64,000 nt of DNA from Tepidiformaceae bacterium (GCA_958295975.1 OY282446.1:1403289-1467288); one strand, 5' to 3'. Positions 8,441-18,283 are shown, numbered from the stretch's first letter. The notes: a model not told the origin generated them from the sequence alone. Program-made: numbers and translations.

Positions 8441-9372
8441 GCCAGCAGCTCCCGCACGCGGCGCACGTCCGCCGCGATCTGTTCGCGTAGCGCCTCCGGC
8501 CCGGCAAAGGCGCGCTCCGGGCGCACGCGCTCCACGATGGCGATCTCCATGCGCTCATCGTAAAGGTCGCCCTCGAAATCGAGCAGGTGCGTCTCGATGG
8601 AGACATGCCCGGCGTCGAAGGTGGGCCGCCGCCCGATGTTCGTCGCCCCCGGCAGCCGCCGCCCCGCCGCCGTCGCCACCGTGGCGTAGACGCCCAGCGC
8701 GGGCAGGGCGCGGTCCGCCGCCACGGAGATGTTGGCCGTGGGGAAGCCGATCGCGCGCCCCCGCTCGAAGCCGCGCACCACCGGCCCGGCCAGCGTGTAC
8801 GGCCGCCCCAGCAGCGCCGCCGCCGCGCCCATGTCGCCCGCCGCCAGCGCCGCCCGCACCAGCGTCGAGCTGCAGCGCTCGCCCCCCTCCGTCCGCAGCG
8901 GCGCCACGCGTGCGACCGCGAAGCCCAGCTCCGCGCCCGCGCGCTCCATGCGTTCGGCGGTGTCGGCGGGCGCGCCCCGCCCGAAGGCGGCGTCCGGCCC
9001 CAGCGTCAGCAGGCGCATGTTGAGGATGCCGTGAAAGGCCTCCGCCAGCTCCTCCGCCGTCGTCTCCGAAAGTTCGGAGGTGAAGGTGAGGGGCGCCACC
9101 CAGTCCGCGCCCGCCTCGCGCAGCAGCCGCAGGCGGTCCTCCAGCGAGGTCAGGTAGCTGGAGGGCGCGTCGGGCCGCAGCACCGTGAGCGGATGCGGAT
9201 GCAGCGTGACCACGCCCGGCGACAGTCCGCGCGCCCGCGCCTCCTCCCGCAGCCGCGCCAGCAGCGCCTGATGCCCGCGGTGCACGCCGTCGAGCACGCC
9301 GACCGTGAGCGCCGTTCCGCCCGCGGGCGCGGCGGCGGCCAGCTGCGCGAGCGTCAGCGATGGCAGGGGCAT
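8437..9372 (-). CDS. ribF: Bifunctional riboflavin kinase / FAD synthetase
   Basis: The 311-residue protein has the N-terminal nucleotidyltransferase motif VGVLDGVHRGHQALL and SSTLVRAALAAGD, and a C-terminal riboflavin kinase domain with GFPTANIS, ATNIGRRPTF and ETHLLDFEGDLYDE. It converts riboflavin to FMN and then FAD in the cytosol. It lies 4 bp after scpA and overlaps tyrS, inside the compact operon. Confidence 0.95.
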   Translation of the reverse strand: MPLPSLTLAQLAAAAPAGGTALTVGVLDGVHRGHQALLARLREEARARGLSPGVVTLHPHPLTVLRPDAPSSYLTSLEDRLRLLREAGADWVAPLTFTSELSETTAEELAEAFHGILNMRLLTLGPDAAFGRGAPADTAERMERAGAELGFAVARVAPLRTEGGERCSSTLVRAALAAGDMGAAAALLGRPYTLAGPVVRGFERGRAIGFPTANISVAADRALPALGVYATVATAAGRRLPGATNIGRRPTFDAGHVSIETHLLDFEGDLYDERMEIAIVERVRPERAFAGPEALREQIAADVRRVRELLA

Positions 9373-9376
9373 GGCG

Positions 9377-10168
9377 TCAGCGCCCGCCCGCCGCGCGCAC
9401 GCGGATGTCGCCCCAGGCCTCCGCCTGCTCCACCTCGCAGGCCCCGCGCTTGAGCAGCTCCAGCAGGGCGATGAAGGTGACCACCGCCTCCAGCCGCGTG
9501 CGGCATTCGGAGATGGCGCGCCGGAAGGAGAAGGATCGCGCCTTCCCCGCCAGCAGCGCCTCCAGCGCCGCCACGCGCGCCGCCAGGCTCACCTCCGTCC
9601 GCTCCACCACGCCCGGCGGTTCCTCCGGCAGGCGCGCCAGCACCTCCAGCATGACCGCGTGGAGCGCGTCCAGCGTGACCCCGCCGAGGGCGTCGCCCGG
9701 CGGCCCCGCGGGCGGCGTTGCTCCCCGCGGCCAGCTGCGCAGCCCCGCCGCCGCGCGCTCCCCCAGCCGCTCCGCGGCCTCGCGGAAGCGCTGGTACTCC
9801 CGCAGCATCGTCACCAGCTCGTCGCCGGGGTCGTCCTGCGGCTGGCCCTCCCCGCCCGTGGGCTCCCGCTCCGGCAGCAGCGCGCGCGACTTCAGCTCCA
9901 GCAGCTTCGCCCCGATGAAGACGAACTCCGCCAGCGCGGGCGCGCCCAGCCCCTCGTCCGCGTGCACCGCCGCCAGATACTGGTCGGCCACCGCCGCGAG
10001 CGAGACGGCGGTGATGTCGAGGTCGCGCCGCTGGATCAGCTGGAGCAGCAGGTCGAGCGGCCCCTCGAACACGGGCAGGCGGATGGCGGGCAGGGCCTCC
10101 TGCGCGCCGCCGCGCGACTCCCCCGCCGCGGGCGCCGCGTCCTCGATCACGGTGGAGGCGCCGCTCAT
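9377..10168 (-). CDS. scpA: Segregation and condensation protein ScpA
   Basis: The 263-residue kleisin shows the ScpA N-terminus [20 protein letters not shown] and [10 protein letters not shown], a helical middle with [15 protein letters not shown]-like sequence and a winged-helix C-terminus ending in [18 protein letters not shown]. ScpA bridges the SMC ATPase heads with ScpB in the condensin complex; scpB is not next to it. The start ATG at 10168 overlaps the aroH stop (ATGA); upstream in-frame codons would read through aroH. Confidence 0.92.
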   Translation of the reverse strand: MSGASTVIEDAAPAAGESRGGAQEALPAIRLPVFEGPLDLLLQLIQRRDLDITAVSLAAVADQYLAAVHADEGLGAPALAEFVFIGAKLLELKSRALLPEREPTGGEGQPQDDPGDELVTMLREYQRFREAAERLGERAAAGLRSWPRGATPPAGPPGDALGGVTLDALHAVMLEVLARLPEEPPGVVERTEVSLAARVAALEALLAGKARSFSFRRAISECRTRLEAVVTFIALLELLKRGACEVEQAEAWGDIRVRAAGGR

Positions 10169-10554
10169 GCCGTCTCGTCCGCCTCGTCCGGCGGCGCCAG
10201 GTCGGCGCGCAGCTTCCGCGCCTCGCGCAGGTAGACGTGGCGGATCTCGCGCGGCCCCGTCTCCGTGTTCACGTGCAGCAGGATGCGCACGCACTTCGCC
10301 AGACTGCCGGGCACGTTCATCTCGTGCCCGCAGAGCAGGGGCACGTGCTTCCAGCCCTCCAGCCGCCGCGTCGCCTCCGCCGGGAACTCCGCGTTCAGGT
10401 CCGGCGTGGTGGTGAAGTGCGCGGAGGCGACGTCGTCGGCGCGCACGCCGTTGGCCGCCACCATCGCCTCAAGCAGCTCGCGCGTTCCCTCGAGGATCGC
10501 CTCGCGCTCGTTCGCGCTCACGGTGATCGCCCCGCGGATGCCGCGAACGGTCAT
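10165..10554 (-). CDS. aroH: AroH-type chorismate mutase
   Basis: The 129-residue protein begins [17 protein letters not shown] and contains [18 protein letters not shown] and [21 protein letters not shown], the hallmark motifs of the trimeric AroH fold, with active-site arginines and the Cys-x-x-His-like region. It turns chorismate into prephenate for Phe/Tyr synthesis, competing with TrpE for chorismate. The ATG at 10554 overlaps the trpA stop; an upstream ATG at 10605 lies inside trpA and is less likely. Its place after trpA puts both chorismate branches in one transcript. Confidence 0.93.
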   Translation of the reverse strand: MTVRGIRGAITVSANEREAILEGTRELLEAMVAANGVRADDVASAHFTTTPDLNAEFPAEATRRLEGWKHVPLLCGHEMNVPGSLAKCVRILLHVNTETGPREIRHVYLREARKLRADLAPPDEADETA

Positions 10555-11369
10555 GCCCCGCTCCTCATGCGCGCTCCGTCGCGGCCGGTCATGCGCGCCA
10601 CGCACGCTCGCGCGCGCGCCACGCAGTCCTCCGCGCTGCCCCCGTCGATGGCCGCGATGATAGCAGAGCCCACCGCCACGCCATCCGCCATGCGCCCCGC
10701 CGCCGCCGCCTGTGCGGGCGTGGAAACGCCGAAGCCCACCACCACGGGCAGGCCGGTGTGCCGCCGGATGGCCGCCACGAGGCCGCCGATATCGGGCGAC
10801 AGCTCTGCCCGCTGGCCGGTCGTGCCCGTCACGCTCACGCAGTAGATGAAGGAGTCCGCCGCCGCCGCCACTTGCGCCAGCCGCGCCGCCGCCGTGGTGG
10901 GCGCGACCAGGGGCACGTAGCCGACGCCGTGGCGCGCGCAGGCCGCGCGGAAGGCCCCGCCCTCCTCCGGCGGCAGGTCCACCACGATGAAGCCGTCCGC
11001 GCCCGCCGCCGCCGCGTCCGCCGCCGCCCGCTCCTCGCCGTAGGCCAGCAGGGGGTTGTCGTAGCCCATGAACACGAGCGGGGCCGCCAGCCCGCGCGCC
11101 CGCGCCTCGCGCGCGAACCCCAGGCAGTCCGCGAAGGTCACGCCCGCGGCCACCGCCGTCTCGTTCGCGCGCTGGATGGTGGCGCCGTCCGCCAGCGGGT
11201 CGGTGAAGGGCACGCCCAGCTCGATCACGTCCGCCCCGCCCTCCTCCAGCGCCAGCAGCAGGGGCACGGTGCGCCCGGGCGCGGGGTGCCCGGCCATGAG
11301 GTAGGCCACGAAGGCCGCCCGTCCCTCCGCCCGCGCCGCCGCGAAACTGGCCCGCAAGCGCTCGGACAC
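10551..11369 (-). CDS. trpA: Tryptophan synthase alpha subunit
   Basis: The 272-residue TIM barrel shows [10 protein letters not shown], the catalytic glutamate in [26 protein letters not shown], the aspartate in [12 protein letters not shown] and [15 protein letters not shown], all TrpA signatures. It cleaves indole-3-glycerol phosphate to indole, which tunnels to TrpB. The GTG start is 2 bp after the stop of the CPBP protease gene, which separates trpA from trpB, an uncommon arrangement. Its stop overlaps aroH. Confidence 0.95.
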   Translation of the reverse strand: MSERLRASFAAARAEGRAAFVAYLMAGHPAPGRTVPLLLALEEGGADVIELGVPFTDPLADGATIQRANETAVAAGVTFADCLGFAREARARGLAAPLVFMGYDNPLLAYGEERAAADAAAAGADGFIVVDLPPEEGGAFRAACARHGVGYVPLVAPTTAAARLAQVAAAADSFIYCVSVTGTTGQRAELSPDIGGLVAAIRRHTGLPVVVGFGVSTPAQAAAAGRMADGVAVGSAIIAAIDGGSAEDCVARARACVARMTGRDGARMRSGA

Positions 11370-11371
11370 GG

Positions 11372-12100
11372 CTACGCCTCCGTCGCCAGCAGGATCGAGA
11401 ACCCGATCGCGTTGAACAGCACGTGAAAGGCCACGCTCTCCCAGAGGTCGCCGCGCCGCCAGAACAGCCACGCCAGCGCCACCCCGATGATAAAGAACGG
11501 AATGAGGCTGCCCACGTCGAAATGCGCGGCGCTGAAGATCGCCCCCGACAGGATGGCCGCCGGCCAGAAGCCCCGCTGCGCCAGCCCGCCGAACAGGAAC
11601 CCGCGGTAGAACACCTCCTCCGCCAGCGGGGCCAGCGCCACCGCCGACACCCCCGCCAGCGCCAGCGTCGCGGGCGCGAGCGCCACCTCCTCGGGAAGCG
11701 TGCTGCGCGGTTCGAGCGCGGAGAGGTCGAGCGCCTCCACCACGGCCCCGTAGGCCGCGAGCATGGCGTAGCAACCCACCAGCGCCGCCAGCGGACGCCA
11801 GAGCGCGCGCGCGCGGAAGCGGGTCAGCCCCAGCGTCGCCGCCAGCCGCCCCGGCCCCCGCCGCGTGAGCAGCGCCACCAGCCCCAGCAGCGCCACGTTG
11901 AAGGCGATGGTGACGCCCAGGCCGAGGCTGAGCGCCGCCGTCGACCGGCCGTCCTCCTCCGCGTCCAGCCCCGTGGCCGCCGCCGTCGCGACCAGCGCGA
12001 CGATCGTGAGCAGCAGCAGGGTCGCCGCCGCCAGCAGCCCGACCGCGGCGCGCCGCGGCCCCCAGGGGAGCGGCCAGGCGGGGGCGGCGGGCGCGCTCAG
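11372..12100 (-). CDS. CPBP-family intramembrane metalloprotease (CAAX protease-like) inside the trp operon
   Basis: About 242 residues with roughly seven hydrophobic segments. The family motifs are present: [16 protein letters not shown] (EExxxR), [11 protein letters not shown] (H) and [11 protein letters not shown] (HxxxN/xxN). CPBP proteins are membrane-embedded proteases; bacterial ones act in bacteriocin immunity, signalling or unknown roles. No ATG or GTG suits the start: the frame opens at a CTG overlapping the trpB stop (CTGA), which I use. The other option is a start inside trpB. The gene sits between trpB and trpA, which are normally adjacent. What it has to do with tryptophan is unknown. 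Confidence 0.8.
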   Translation of the reverse strand: MSAPAAPAWPLPWGPRRAAVGLLAAATLLLLTIVALVATAAATGLDAEEDGRSTAALSLGLGVTIAFNVALLGLVALLTRRGPGRLAATLGLTRFRARALWRPLAALVGCYAMLAAYGAVVEALDLSALEPRSTLPEEVALAPATLALAGVSAVALAPLAEEVFYRGFLFGGLAQRGFWPAAILSGAIFSAAHFDVGSLIPFFIIGVALAWLFWRRGDLWESVAFHVLFNAIGFSILLATEA

Positions 12101-13281
12101 AGCGTGACGCCCAGCGCGTCGGCGACCGTGTGCATGTCCTTGTCGCCGCGCCCGCTCAGCCCGATGAGCACGTCGCCGCCCGCGCCGATCTCGCGCGCCA
12201 GCCGCAGCGCCACGGGGATGGCGTGCGCGGGCTCCAGCGCGGGGATGATGCCCTCGCTCCGCGTCAGCCGCTGGAACCCCTCGAGCGCCGCCGCGTCGTC
12301 CACGGCCACGTACTCCGCCCGCCCGCTCGCCTTCAGCCACGAATGCTCCGGCCCCACGCCCGGATAGTCGAGCCCGGCGGAGATGCTGTGCGTGTCCAGA
12401 ATCTGCCCCGCGCCGTCCTGCAGCAGGTAGGTGCGCGCGCCGTGCAGCACGCCCGGGCGGCCCGCCGCCAGCGTGGCCGCGTTGCGCCCGGGCGCGTCCA
12501 GCCCCTCGCCCGCGGCCTCCACCCCCACCAGCCGCACGGGGTCGTCGAGCAGCGGGTGGAAGAGGCCGATGGCGTTGCTGCCCCCGCCCACGCAGGCCAC
12601 CGCCGCGTCCGGCAGCCGCCCCGCCCGCTCCAGCATCTGCGCCCGCGCCTCGCGCCCGATGACGGACTGGAAGTCGCGCACCATCGTGGGGAAGGGATGC
12701 GGGCCGATGGCCGAGCCGATCAGGTAATGCGTGTCGCGCACGTTCGTCACCCAGTCGCGCATGGCCTCGTTGATGGCGTCCTTGAGCGTGCGCGCGCCCG
12801 TGTCCACGGGCATCACCTCCGCGCCCAGCATCTTCATGCGGAACACGTTGAGCGACTGCCGCCGGATGTCCTCGGTACCCATGTAGACCGCGCACTCCAG
12901 CCCCAGCATGGCGCACACGGTGGCCGTGGCCACGCCGTGCTGGCCCGCGCCCGTCTCCGCGATGACGCGCGGCTTGCCCAGCCGCTTCGCCAGCAGCGCC
13001 TGCCCCAGCGCGTTGTTGATCTTGTGCGCGCCCGTATGCGCCAGGTCCTCGCGCTTCAGCCAGAGGCGCGCCCCGCCCGTCTCCTCCGTCAGCCGCCGCG
13101 CGAAGGAGAGCGGCGTGGGGCGGCCCGCGTAGTGCCGCCCCAGCTCCTCCAGTTCGGCGGCGAAGGCGGGGTCGCGCCGCGCCGCCGCGTACGCCTCCTC
13201 CAGCTCCTCGTGCGCCGCCACCAGCACCTCGGGCACGTAGCGCCCGCCGAATTCGCCGAAACGCGCCGCCGCATCGCTCAT
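12097..13281 (-). CDS. trpB: Tryptophan synthase beta subunit
   Basis: The 394-residue PLP enzyme has [14 protein letters not shown] at the N-terminus, [18 protein letters not shown] with the PLP-binding lysine, [31 protein letters not shown] (phosphate loop) and [13 protein letters not shown] near the C-terminus. It joins indole and serine to make tryptophan. This is the standard TrpB1 form that pairs with TrpA. The ATG overlaps the trpF stop by 4 bp. Confidence 0.97.
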   Translation of the reverse strand: MSDAAARFGEFGGRYVPEVLVAAHEELEEAYAAARRDPAFAAELEELGRHYAGRPTPLSFARRLTEETGGARLWLKREDLAHTGAHKINNALGQALLAKRLGKPRVIAETGAGQHGVATATVCAMLGLECAVYMGTEDIRRQSLNVFRMKMLGAEVMPVDTGARTLKDAINEAMRDWVTNVRDTHYLIGSAIGPHPFPTMVRDFQSVIGREARAQMLERAGRLPDAAVACVGGGSNAIGLFHPLLDDPVRLVGVEAAGEGLDAPGRNAATLAAGRPGVLHGARTYLLQDGAGQILDTHSISAGLDYPGVGPEHSWLKASGRAEYVAVDDAAALEGFQRLTRSEGIIPALEPAHAIPVALRLAREIGAGGDVLIGLSGRGDKDMHTVADALGVTL

Positions 13282-13994
13282 CGCGCCGCTCCTTTCGCCG
13301 CGCGGATGAACGCGCGCACCTTGTCCGCGTCCTGCGCGCCGTCCGTCTCCACGCCGCTGGAGACGTCCACCGCCCAGGGCCGCGCCGTGGCGATGGCGCC
13401 GGCCACGTTGTCCGGCGTGAGCCCGCCCGCCAGCATGATCGGCAGCAGCCGCCCCGCCTCCGCCGCCACGCTCCAGTCGAAGGCGAGGCCCGTGCCGCCG
13501 CGCGCCGCGCCCGCGTCCGTGTCCAGATGGATGCCCGCCGCCGCGCCCGGAACCGCCGCCGCCAGCACGTCCGCCGCCGCCGTCTGCGGGCCCACGTGCA
13601 CCGTGCGCAGCACGGGGCGGCGCATGAGCCCCGCGAAGGCCTCGTCCTCGCCGCCCGACAGCTGGATCAGGTCGAGGTCCGCCGCCTCCGCGATGGCGTT
13701 CACCTCGTCCGCGCCCTGGTCGGCGAACACGCCCACGACCAGCGGACGCCCGCGCCCGAGCGCGCCGTCGATGGCCGCGTTCCAGTCCGCGAACCAGTCC
13801 GCGCCGCGCTCCGGCCCCTCGATGCGGACCGCCGCCGCGCCGCCGCGCGCGGCCCCCGCGATGTCGCGCCCCCCGGCGGGCGACGCCCGCCGCCGCGAGC
13901 GGGCGAAGATGATGCCGATGAAGTCGGCCCCCGCCGCCGCCGCCGCGCGCGCCGTGGCGGCCTCGCGCACGCCGCAGATCTTGACGCGCGTCAT
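13278..13994 (-). CDS. trpF: Phosphoribosylanthranilate isomerase
   Basis: The 238-residue barrel begins [17 protein letters not shown], with the catalytic Cys in KICG, and has [41 protein letters not shown] and the phosphate-binding [11 protein letters not shown] plus [11 protein letters not shown] with the catalytic Asp. It converts PRA to CdRP. A stretch of about 25 Ala/Gly/Arg-rich residues near position 45 is a little longer than usual. The ATG overlaps the trpC stop. Confidence 0.95.
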   Translation of the reverse strand: MTRVKICGVREAATARAAAAAGADFIGIIFARSRRRASPAGGRDIAGAARGGAAAVRIEGPERGADWFADWNAAIDGALGRGRPLVVGVFADQGADEVNAIAEAADLDLIQLSGGEDEAFAGLMRRPVLRTVHVGPQTAAADVLAAAVPGAAAGIHLDTDAGAARGGTGLAFDWSVAAEAGRLLPIMLAGGLTPDNVAGAIATARPWAVDVSSGVETDGAQDADKVRAFIRAAKGAAR

Positions 13995-14800
13995 CGCGCC
14001 ACGCCCCGCAGCTCCGCGATCATGGCCGCCGGATCGGGCGCGCGCATGAGCGCCTCGCCGACGAGCACGGCGGTCGCCCCCGCAGCCTCGAAGCGCGCCA
14101 CGTCGTCGCGCCCCGCGATGCCGCTCAGCGCCGCCAGCAGCGCCCCCGCGGGCGCGCCCCCCGCCAGCCGGTCGGTCGTCGACAGGTCCACCTCGAAGCT
14201 GCGCAGGTCGCGGTTGTTGATGCCGATCAGGCGCGCCCCCGCCGCCGCCGCGCACGCCATCTCGGCGGCGGCGTTCACCTCCACCAGCGCCTCCATGCCG
14301 AGCTCGCGCGCGCACGCCAGCAGCCGCCCCAGCGCCCCGCCGTCGAGGCAGGCCGCGATCAGCAGGACCGCGTCCGCCCCGTGCGCGCGCGCCTCCAGCA
14401 GCTGGTACTCGTCGATGAGGAAGTCCTTCCGCAGGAGCCCCGGGCGCGCCGTCCCCAGCCCGTCCACCGCCGCGCGCGCCTCGCGCAGGTCGTCCAGCGA
14501 GCCCTTGAACCAGACCGGCTCCGTGAGCACGGAGACGCCCGCCGCGCCGCCGCGCGCGTAGCGCAGTGCCTGTTCGGCGGCGTCGGCGTCCGGCGCGATG
14601 TCGCCCTTGCTGGGCGAGGCGCGCTTGATTTCGGCGATGACGGCGGGCGGGTCGTGCGCCAGCCGCGCCGCGAAATTGATGGGCGCGGGCGCGCGGTTGG
14701 CGGCGCGCAGCAGCTCGCCCGCGGGGCGCGCCGCCTTCGCCGCGGCCACGTCCTCGCGGCGTTTCGCCACGATCTCGCCGAGAATGCCCGGCCCGCTCAC
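13991..14800 (-). CDS. trpC: Indole-3-glycerol phosphate synthase
   Basis: The 269-residue barrel has [15 protein letters not shown] (catalytic Glu and Lys), [34 protein letters not shown] (second catalytic Lys), [23 protein letters not shown] and a final [14 protein letters not shown] phosphate site. It closes the indole ring in tryptophan synthesis. The GTG start overlaps the trpD stop (GTGA), as for its neighbours. Confidence 0.96.
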   Translation of the reverse strand: MSGPGILGEIVAKRREDVAAAKAARPAGELLRAANRAPAPINFAARLAHDPPAVIAEIKRASPSKGDIAPDADAAEQALRYARGGAAGVSVLTEPVWFKGSLDDLREARAAVDGLGTARPGLLRKDFLIDEYQLLEARAHGADAVLLIAACLDGGALGRLLACARELGMEALVEVNAAAEMACAAAAGARLIGINNRDLRSFEVDLSTTDRLAGGAPAGALLAALSGIAGRDDVARFEAAGATAVLVGEALMRAPDPAAMIAELRGVAR

Positions 14801-15813
14801 GCCGCCTCCCGCGTCAACCGCACGTAATGCTCCATGACCGCGCGCGCGCGCCCGGAGGCGATCGCCTCCCGCGCGAGCGTCGCGCCCTCCGCGAAGCTTT
14901 CCGCCAGCCCCGCCGCCCAGCACCCCGCCGCCGCGTTCAGCGTCGTGAACGCCGCCGCCGCTCCCCCCGCGCCCGCCAGCACGGCGCGCAGCGTCTCCGC
15001 GTTCTCCTCCGGCGAGCCGCCCGCCACCTCGTCGAGCGCGCAGCCCTCCAGCCCGAAGGCGGCGGGCGTCAGCTCCTCCTCGCGCACCGCGCCGTGTTCG
15101 AGAATCCAGGCGGCGGTGGGCGCGGCGGGGCTGATTTCGTCCAGCCCGTCCGCCGAATGCACCACCACCGCGCGCTCCAGCCCGCGCAGCCGGAACGCCT
15201 CCGCGAAGAGCGGCCCCAGCCGCGCCGCGCCCACGCCCGTGAGCTGCGCGCGCGGTCTGGCCGGGTTCGAGATCGGCCCCAGCACGTTGAAGATGGTGCG
15301 CGTTCCCAGCTCCCGCCGCGCCGCCGCCGCGTGGCGCATGGCCGGGTGCAGGCGCTGGGCGAAGAGGAAGCCGAAGCCGCAGGCCTCGACGATGCGCGCC
15401 ACCGCCTCGCCGCCGAGGTCGATGCGCGCCCCCAGCGCCTCCAGCAGGTCCGCCGAGCCGCAGCGCGAGGAGGCCGCGCGGTTGCCGTGCTTGGCCACGC
15501 GCGCCCCCGCCCCCGCCGTCACGAACGCCGCCGCCGTCGAAACGTTGAAGGTGTCCGCCCCGTCCCCGCCCGTGCCGCACAGGTCGACCGCGCCCTCCAC
15601 CGCCACGGGCTCGGCGTGGCGTTCCAGCGCCTCCCAGCAGGCGGCCACCACGGCGGGCGTCTCGCCGTGCGCGCGCATGCCCGCGAGGAAGGCCCCGATC
15701 TGCGCCTCCGTGGCCTCGCCCGCCATGATCTCCTCGAGCGCCGCCGCCGCCAGCGCGGGCTCGATGCCGCCGCCGTCCAGCAGCGCCGCGATGGCCGCGC
15801 GCATGGCCGTCAC
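14797..15813 (-). CDS. trpD: Anthranilate phosphoribosyltransferase
   Basis: The protein (338 residues from the GTG, 335 from the internal ATG at 15804) has the TrpD motifs LCGTGGDGADTFNVST, ARVAKHGNRAASSRCGSAD and IFNVLGPISNPARP, and VVVHSADGLDEIS. It transfers phosphoribose to anthranilate. I prefer the GTG because it overlaps the trpG stop (GTGA) like the other junctions in this run, but the ATG three codons later is equally compatible with the protein family. Confidence 0.96.
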   Translation of the reverse strand: MTAMRAAIAALLDGGGIEPALAAAALEEIMAGEATEAQIGAFLAGMRAHGETPAVVAACWEALERHAEPVAVEGAVDLCGTGGDGADTFNVSTAAAFVTAGAGARVAKHGNRAASSRCGSADLLEALGARIDLGGEAVARIVEACGFGFLFAQRLHPAMRHAAAARRELGTRTIFNVLGPISNPARPRAQLTGVGAARLGPLFAEAFRLRGLERAVVVHSADGLDEISPAAPTAAWILEHGAVREEELTPAAFGLEGCALDEVAGGSPEENAETLRAVLAGAGGAAAAFTTLNAAAGCWAAGLAESFAEGATLAREAIASGRARAVMEHYVRLTREAA

Positions 15814-16394
15814 CGCCAGCTCCCGCCGCGCAGGCCGAGGAAGTTCCGCAGCAGCAGCTTGCCGTGCTCGGTGGCGATCGATTCGGGGTGGAACTGCACG
15901 CCCTCGACCGTGTGGCGCGCGTGCCGCACGCCCATCACCACGCCGCTCTCCGAGCGCGCCGACACCGTCAGCTCGGCGGGCAGGCTGGCCGCGTCCGCCG
16001 CCAGCGAGTGGTAGCGCACCGCCGTGAAGGGATCGGGCAGCCCCGCGAACACGCCCCGGCCGTCGTGGCTGATGGACGAAGTCTTGCCGTGCTTGATCTC
16101 GCCCGCGCCCTCCACGCGCCCCCCGAACGCCTCGCAGATGCACTGGTGGCCGAGGCACACGCCCAGCACCGGCGCGCGCCCCGCGAAGCGCCGCGCCAGC
16201 TCCGTCGAAAGCCCCGCCCCCGACGGCCTCCCCGGCCCCGGCGAGATCACCACCCGCTCCGGGGCCAGCGCCTCGCACGCCGCCACCGTCGTCTGGTCGT
16301 TGCGCCGCACCTCCACCTCCTCCCCCAGCTCCGCCAGGTACTGGTAGAGGTTCCAGGTGAAGCTGTCGTAGTTGTCGATGAGCAGCGTCGTCAC
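15810..16394 (-). CDS. trpG: Anthranilate synthase glutaminase subunit (TrpG/PabA)
   Basis: The 194-residue class I amidotransferase shows LLIDNYDSFTWNLYQYL, VVISPGPGRPSGAG, the nucleophile Cys in VLGVCLGHQCI, and the His-x-Glu pair in VEGVQFHPESIATEHG. It supplies ammonia to TrpE. Because no separate pabA is present, it could also serve p-aminobenzoate synthesis, as in many bacteria, although the CADD protein nearby may replace that route. trpE itself is about 14 kb upstream beyond the LRR gene. Confidence 0.94.
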   Translation of the reverse strand: MTTLLIDNYDSFTWNLYQYLAELGEEVEVRRNDQTTVAACEALAPERVVISPGPGRPSGAGLSTELARRFAGRAPVLGVCLGHQCICEAFGGRVEGAGEIKHGKTSSISHDGRGVFAGLPDPFTAVRYHSLAADAASLPAELTVSARSESGVVMGVRHARHTVEGVQFHPESIATEHGKLLLRNFLGLRGGSWR

Positions 16395-16723
16395 CGGTCC
16401 AGCGTCCCTTCCGCGGCGAGGTCCGCCGCCACCTCGCGCAGCACCGCCGCCAGCTCCTCCGGCGTGCAGCCGTAGCCCCGCCGGTCCAGCCGGAACTTGG
16501 CGGCCAGGTAGGCCGCGTCGAACGCGCCCGGCGCGCGCAGGTCGAGCGGGTAGGCCGTGCCCGGCTCCCCCAGCAGCGTCACCAGGAAGTAGCCGTCGCC
16601 CGCGCCCCGCGCGTAGGCCGCCGTTTCCCGCAGCAGCGGCACGAGCGCTAGGTCGATGCCGTCCGCGCGGTAGAAGCGCGCGGCCACGTGCGAGACCTCC
16701 TTGGCCAGCGCCGCGCCCCTCAC
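16391..16723 (-). CDS. Small protein of unknown function before trpG
   Basis: The 110-residue protein starts at a GTG overlapping the HAD gene stop and its own stop overlaps the trpG start, so it is co-translated. It contains HVAARFYRADGIDLALVPLLRETA and a C-terminal EELAAVLREVAADLAAEGTLD-type helix. I recognise no family and see no signal or membrane segment. Consistent coupling on both sides supports it as a real gene. Confidence 0.65.
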   Translation of the reverse strand: MRGAALAKEVSHVAARFYRADGIDLALVPLLRETAAYARGAGDGYFLVTLLGEPGTAYPLDLRAPGAFDAAYLAAKFRLDRRGYGCTPEELAAVLREVAADLAAEGTLDR

Positions 16724-17373
16724 GGCGCGGCCTCCGCGAGGGCCCGGACGTGCGCGAGCGCGTCCGCCGGACGCCCGGCCAGCAGGTCGGGGCCCGCCGC
16801 GCGCAGCCGTTCCGCGTCCAGCGTTCCCCACGCCGCGCCGATGGCGTGGCAGCCCGCCGCCCGCGCCGCCTCCACGTCCGCGGGCGAGTCCCCCACGTAG
16901 GCGATCTCGCGCGGCTCGTCGAGCGCCAGCCGCTCCATGGCCGTGAAGAGCGGCTCCGGCTCCGGCTTGTGCCGCTCGCAATCGTCCGCGCCCACCACCG
17001 CCGCGAAGCGGTCCAGCAGCCCCGTGCGCGCCAGCTCCGCCGTCGCCCCCCACGACACCTTCGAGGTCACGACCGCCAGCTGCAGGCCGCCCGCGCGCAG
17101 GGCGTCGAGCGCCTCCGTCACGCCGGGGAAGGGCGCGATGGGCGCTTCCCGCTCGTAGTAGCGCTCGCGGTACGCCTCCACGAAGCGCATCCAGCCGTCG
17201 CCCAGCAGCCCCCGCGCCAGCGACTCCAGCGTATGGCCGTTGTGTTCGCGCCAGAGCGCGAACGCGTCCGCGCGCGTCCCCAGGCAGCGCTCGTGGGCGT
17301 GCGCGAGCGCCTCCATGCGCCAGGGCGCCGTCTCCAGCAGGGTGTCGTCCAGGTCCCAGAACACGGCCCTCAC
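16720..17373 (-). CDS. HAD-superfamily phosphatase (PpaX/Gph-like)
   Basis: The 217-residue protein has the HAD motif I FWDLDDTLLE (DxD nucleophile), motif II VVTSK, the conserved lysine in ERHKPEPEPLF and motif IV YVGDSPADVEAARAAG, with an alpha-helical cap between motifs I and II. This is HAD subfamily IA, typical of phosphoglycolate or pyrophosphate phosphatases; the substrate cannot be told from sequence. The GTG start overlaps the stop of the nudix-CMD gene. Confidence 0.88.
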   Translation of the reverse strand: MRAVFWDLDDTLLETAPWRMEALAHAHERCLGTRADAFALWREHNGHTLESLARGLLGDGWMRFVEAYRERYYEREAPIAPFPGVTEALDALRAGGLQLAVVTSKVSWGATAELARTGLLDRFAAVVGADDCERHKPEPEPLFTAMERLALDEPREIAYVGDSPADVEAARAAGCHAIGAAWGTLDAERLRAAGPDLLAGRPADALAHVRALAEAAP

Positions 17374-18221
17374 GGCCCCCCTCCCGGCCGCGGCACGCCC
17401 CGCTCGGCGAACACCTCCTCCATCACGGGCCAAGCCGCCAGCGCCGCCGGAAAGCCCGCGTAGACCGCCACCATGCGCAGCGTCTCCACCACCTCTTCGG
17501 GCGCGGCCCCGTGGTTGAGCGCCCCGTTCAGGTGCGAGCGCAGCTGCGCCGGACGCCCCGTGAGCGCCGCCAGCATGGCCACCACCTGCAGGCTGCGCGT
17601 GCGCCGGTCCAGCCGCCCGTTCCCCCACACCTCGCCCAGCGCGAAATCGACGACGTCGTCCGCCAGTTCGGGCGCACGCGCGCGCAGGTCCGCGTGCCGC
17701 GCGTCCGCGTCGCCCCCGCCCGAAAGCGTGCGCAGCACGTCGCGCCCCGCCTCCCGCCGCGAGGCGAAGGGGCCGTCCGCGTCCGTTTCGCGCCGCAGCG
17801 CCGCGAGGATGGCGGGGCCGTCGTCGCGCGGCGGCGCCAGCCCGAAGGCCGCGAGCACGGCCTCGCGCACGCGCCCGTCCATGTCCAGCCCCGCCAGCTC
17901 GGCGGGCGCGCGCCAGCTCAGCTCCGCGCCGTCCGCCGCCCGCGGCTCGCCCGTCCACGCGCTCGTGGCGTAGAGGTTGCGGACCGCGCCCTCCGGCCCC
18001 GCTCCGGCGGGCGGCAGCAGCGTCTCGCGGAAGGCCCCGGCGATCCCGTCCACGGCCACGCCCAGCTCCGCGAGGATGGCCGCCATGCCCGCGTCCACGT
18101 CCGCGTGCTCCGGCGCCAGGTCGCCCCCCGGCAGCGCCCAGCGCGACGCCCCGCGCTCGCGCCGCAGCAGGAGTTTGCCCTCCCGCTCCAGTATCGCCGC
18201 CAGGTGGATGCGCTGCGCCAT
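17370..18221 (-). CDS. Fusion of a degenerate Nudix domain with a carboxymuconolactone decarboxylase-like domain
   Basis: The 283-residue protein has two parts. Residues 1-125 look like a Nudix fold (HLAAILEREGKLLLRR, WALPGGDLAPE), but the Nudix box keeps little beyond GG..P.E and lacks the REUxEE catalytic glutamates, so hydrolase activity is doubtful. Residues 165-283 match the CMD family: RTRSLQVVAMLAALTGRP, HLNGALNHGA, EVVETLRMVAVYAGFP. CMD proteins decarboxylate aromatic lactones or act as AhpD-like enzymes; no AhpD CxxC is visible. I know of no standard enzyme with this pair. It starts the trpG-tyrS run, with a likely promoter 15 nt upstream. Confidence 0.82.
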   Translation of the reverse strand: MAQRIHLAAILEREGKLLLRRERGASRWALPGGDLAPEHADVDAGMAAILAELGVAVDGIAGAFRETLLPPAGAGPEGAVRNLYATSAWTGEPRAADGAELSWRAPAELAGLDMDGRVREAVLAAFGLAPPRDDGPAILAALRRETDADGPFASRREAGRDVLRTLSGGGDADARHADLRARAPELADDVVDFALGEVWGNGRLDRRTRSLQVVAMLAALTGRPAQLRSHLNGALNHGAAPEEVVETLRMVAVYAGFPAALAAWPVMEEVFAERGVPRPGGGP

Positions 18222-18236
18222 GGGGAACCGCGTTCC

Positions 18237-18242
18237 AGCATA
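18237..18242 (-). promoter_or_regulatory. Likely -10 box of the nudix-trpGDCFBA operon
   Basis: The minus strand reads TATGCT, 15 nt before the ATG of the nudix-CMD gene, giving a leader of about nine bases. It lies in the 62-bp gap after the LRR gene. It is identical to the hexamer before nadE. No T-box or other riboswitch fits in this gap. Confidence 0.5.
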
Positions 18243-18283
18243 CCGCGCGCCCCCCGAAGGCGGCACGGGGGACGAACGCGGCG

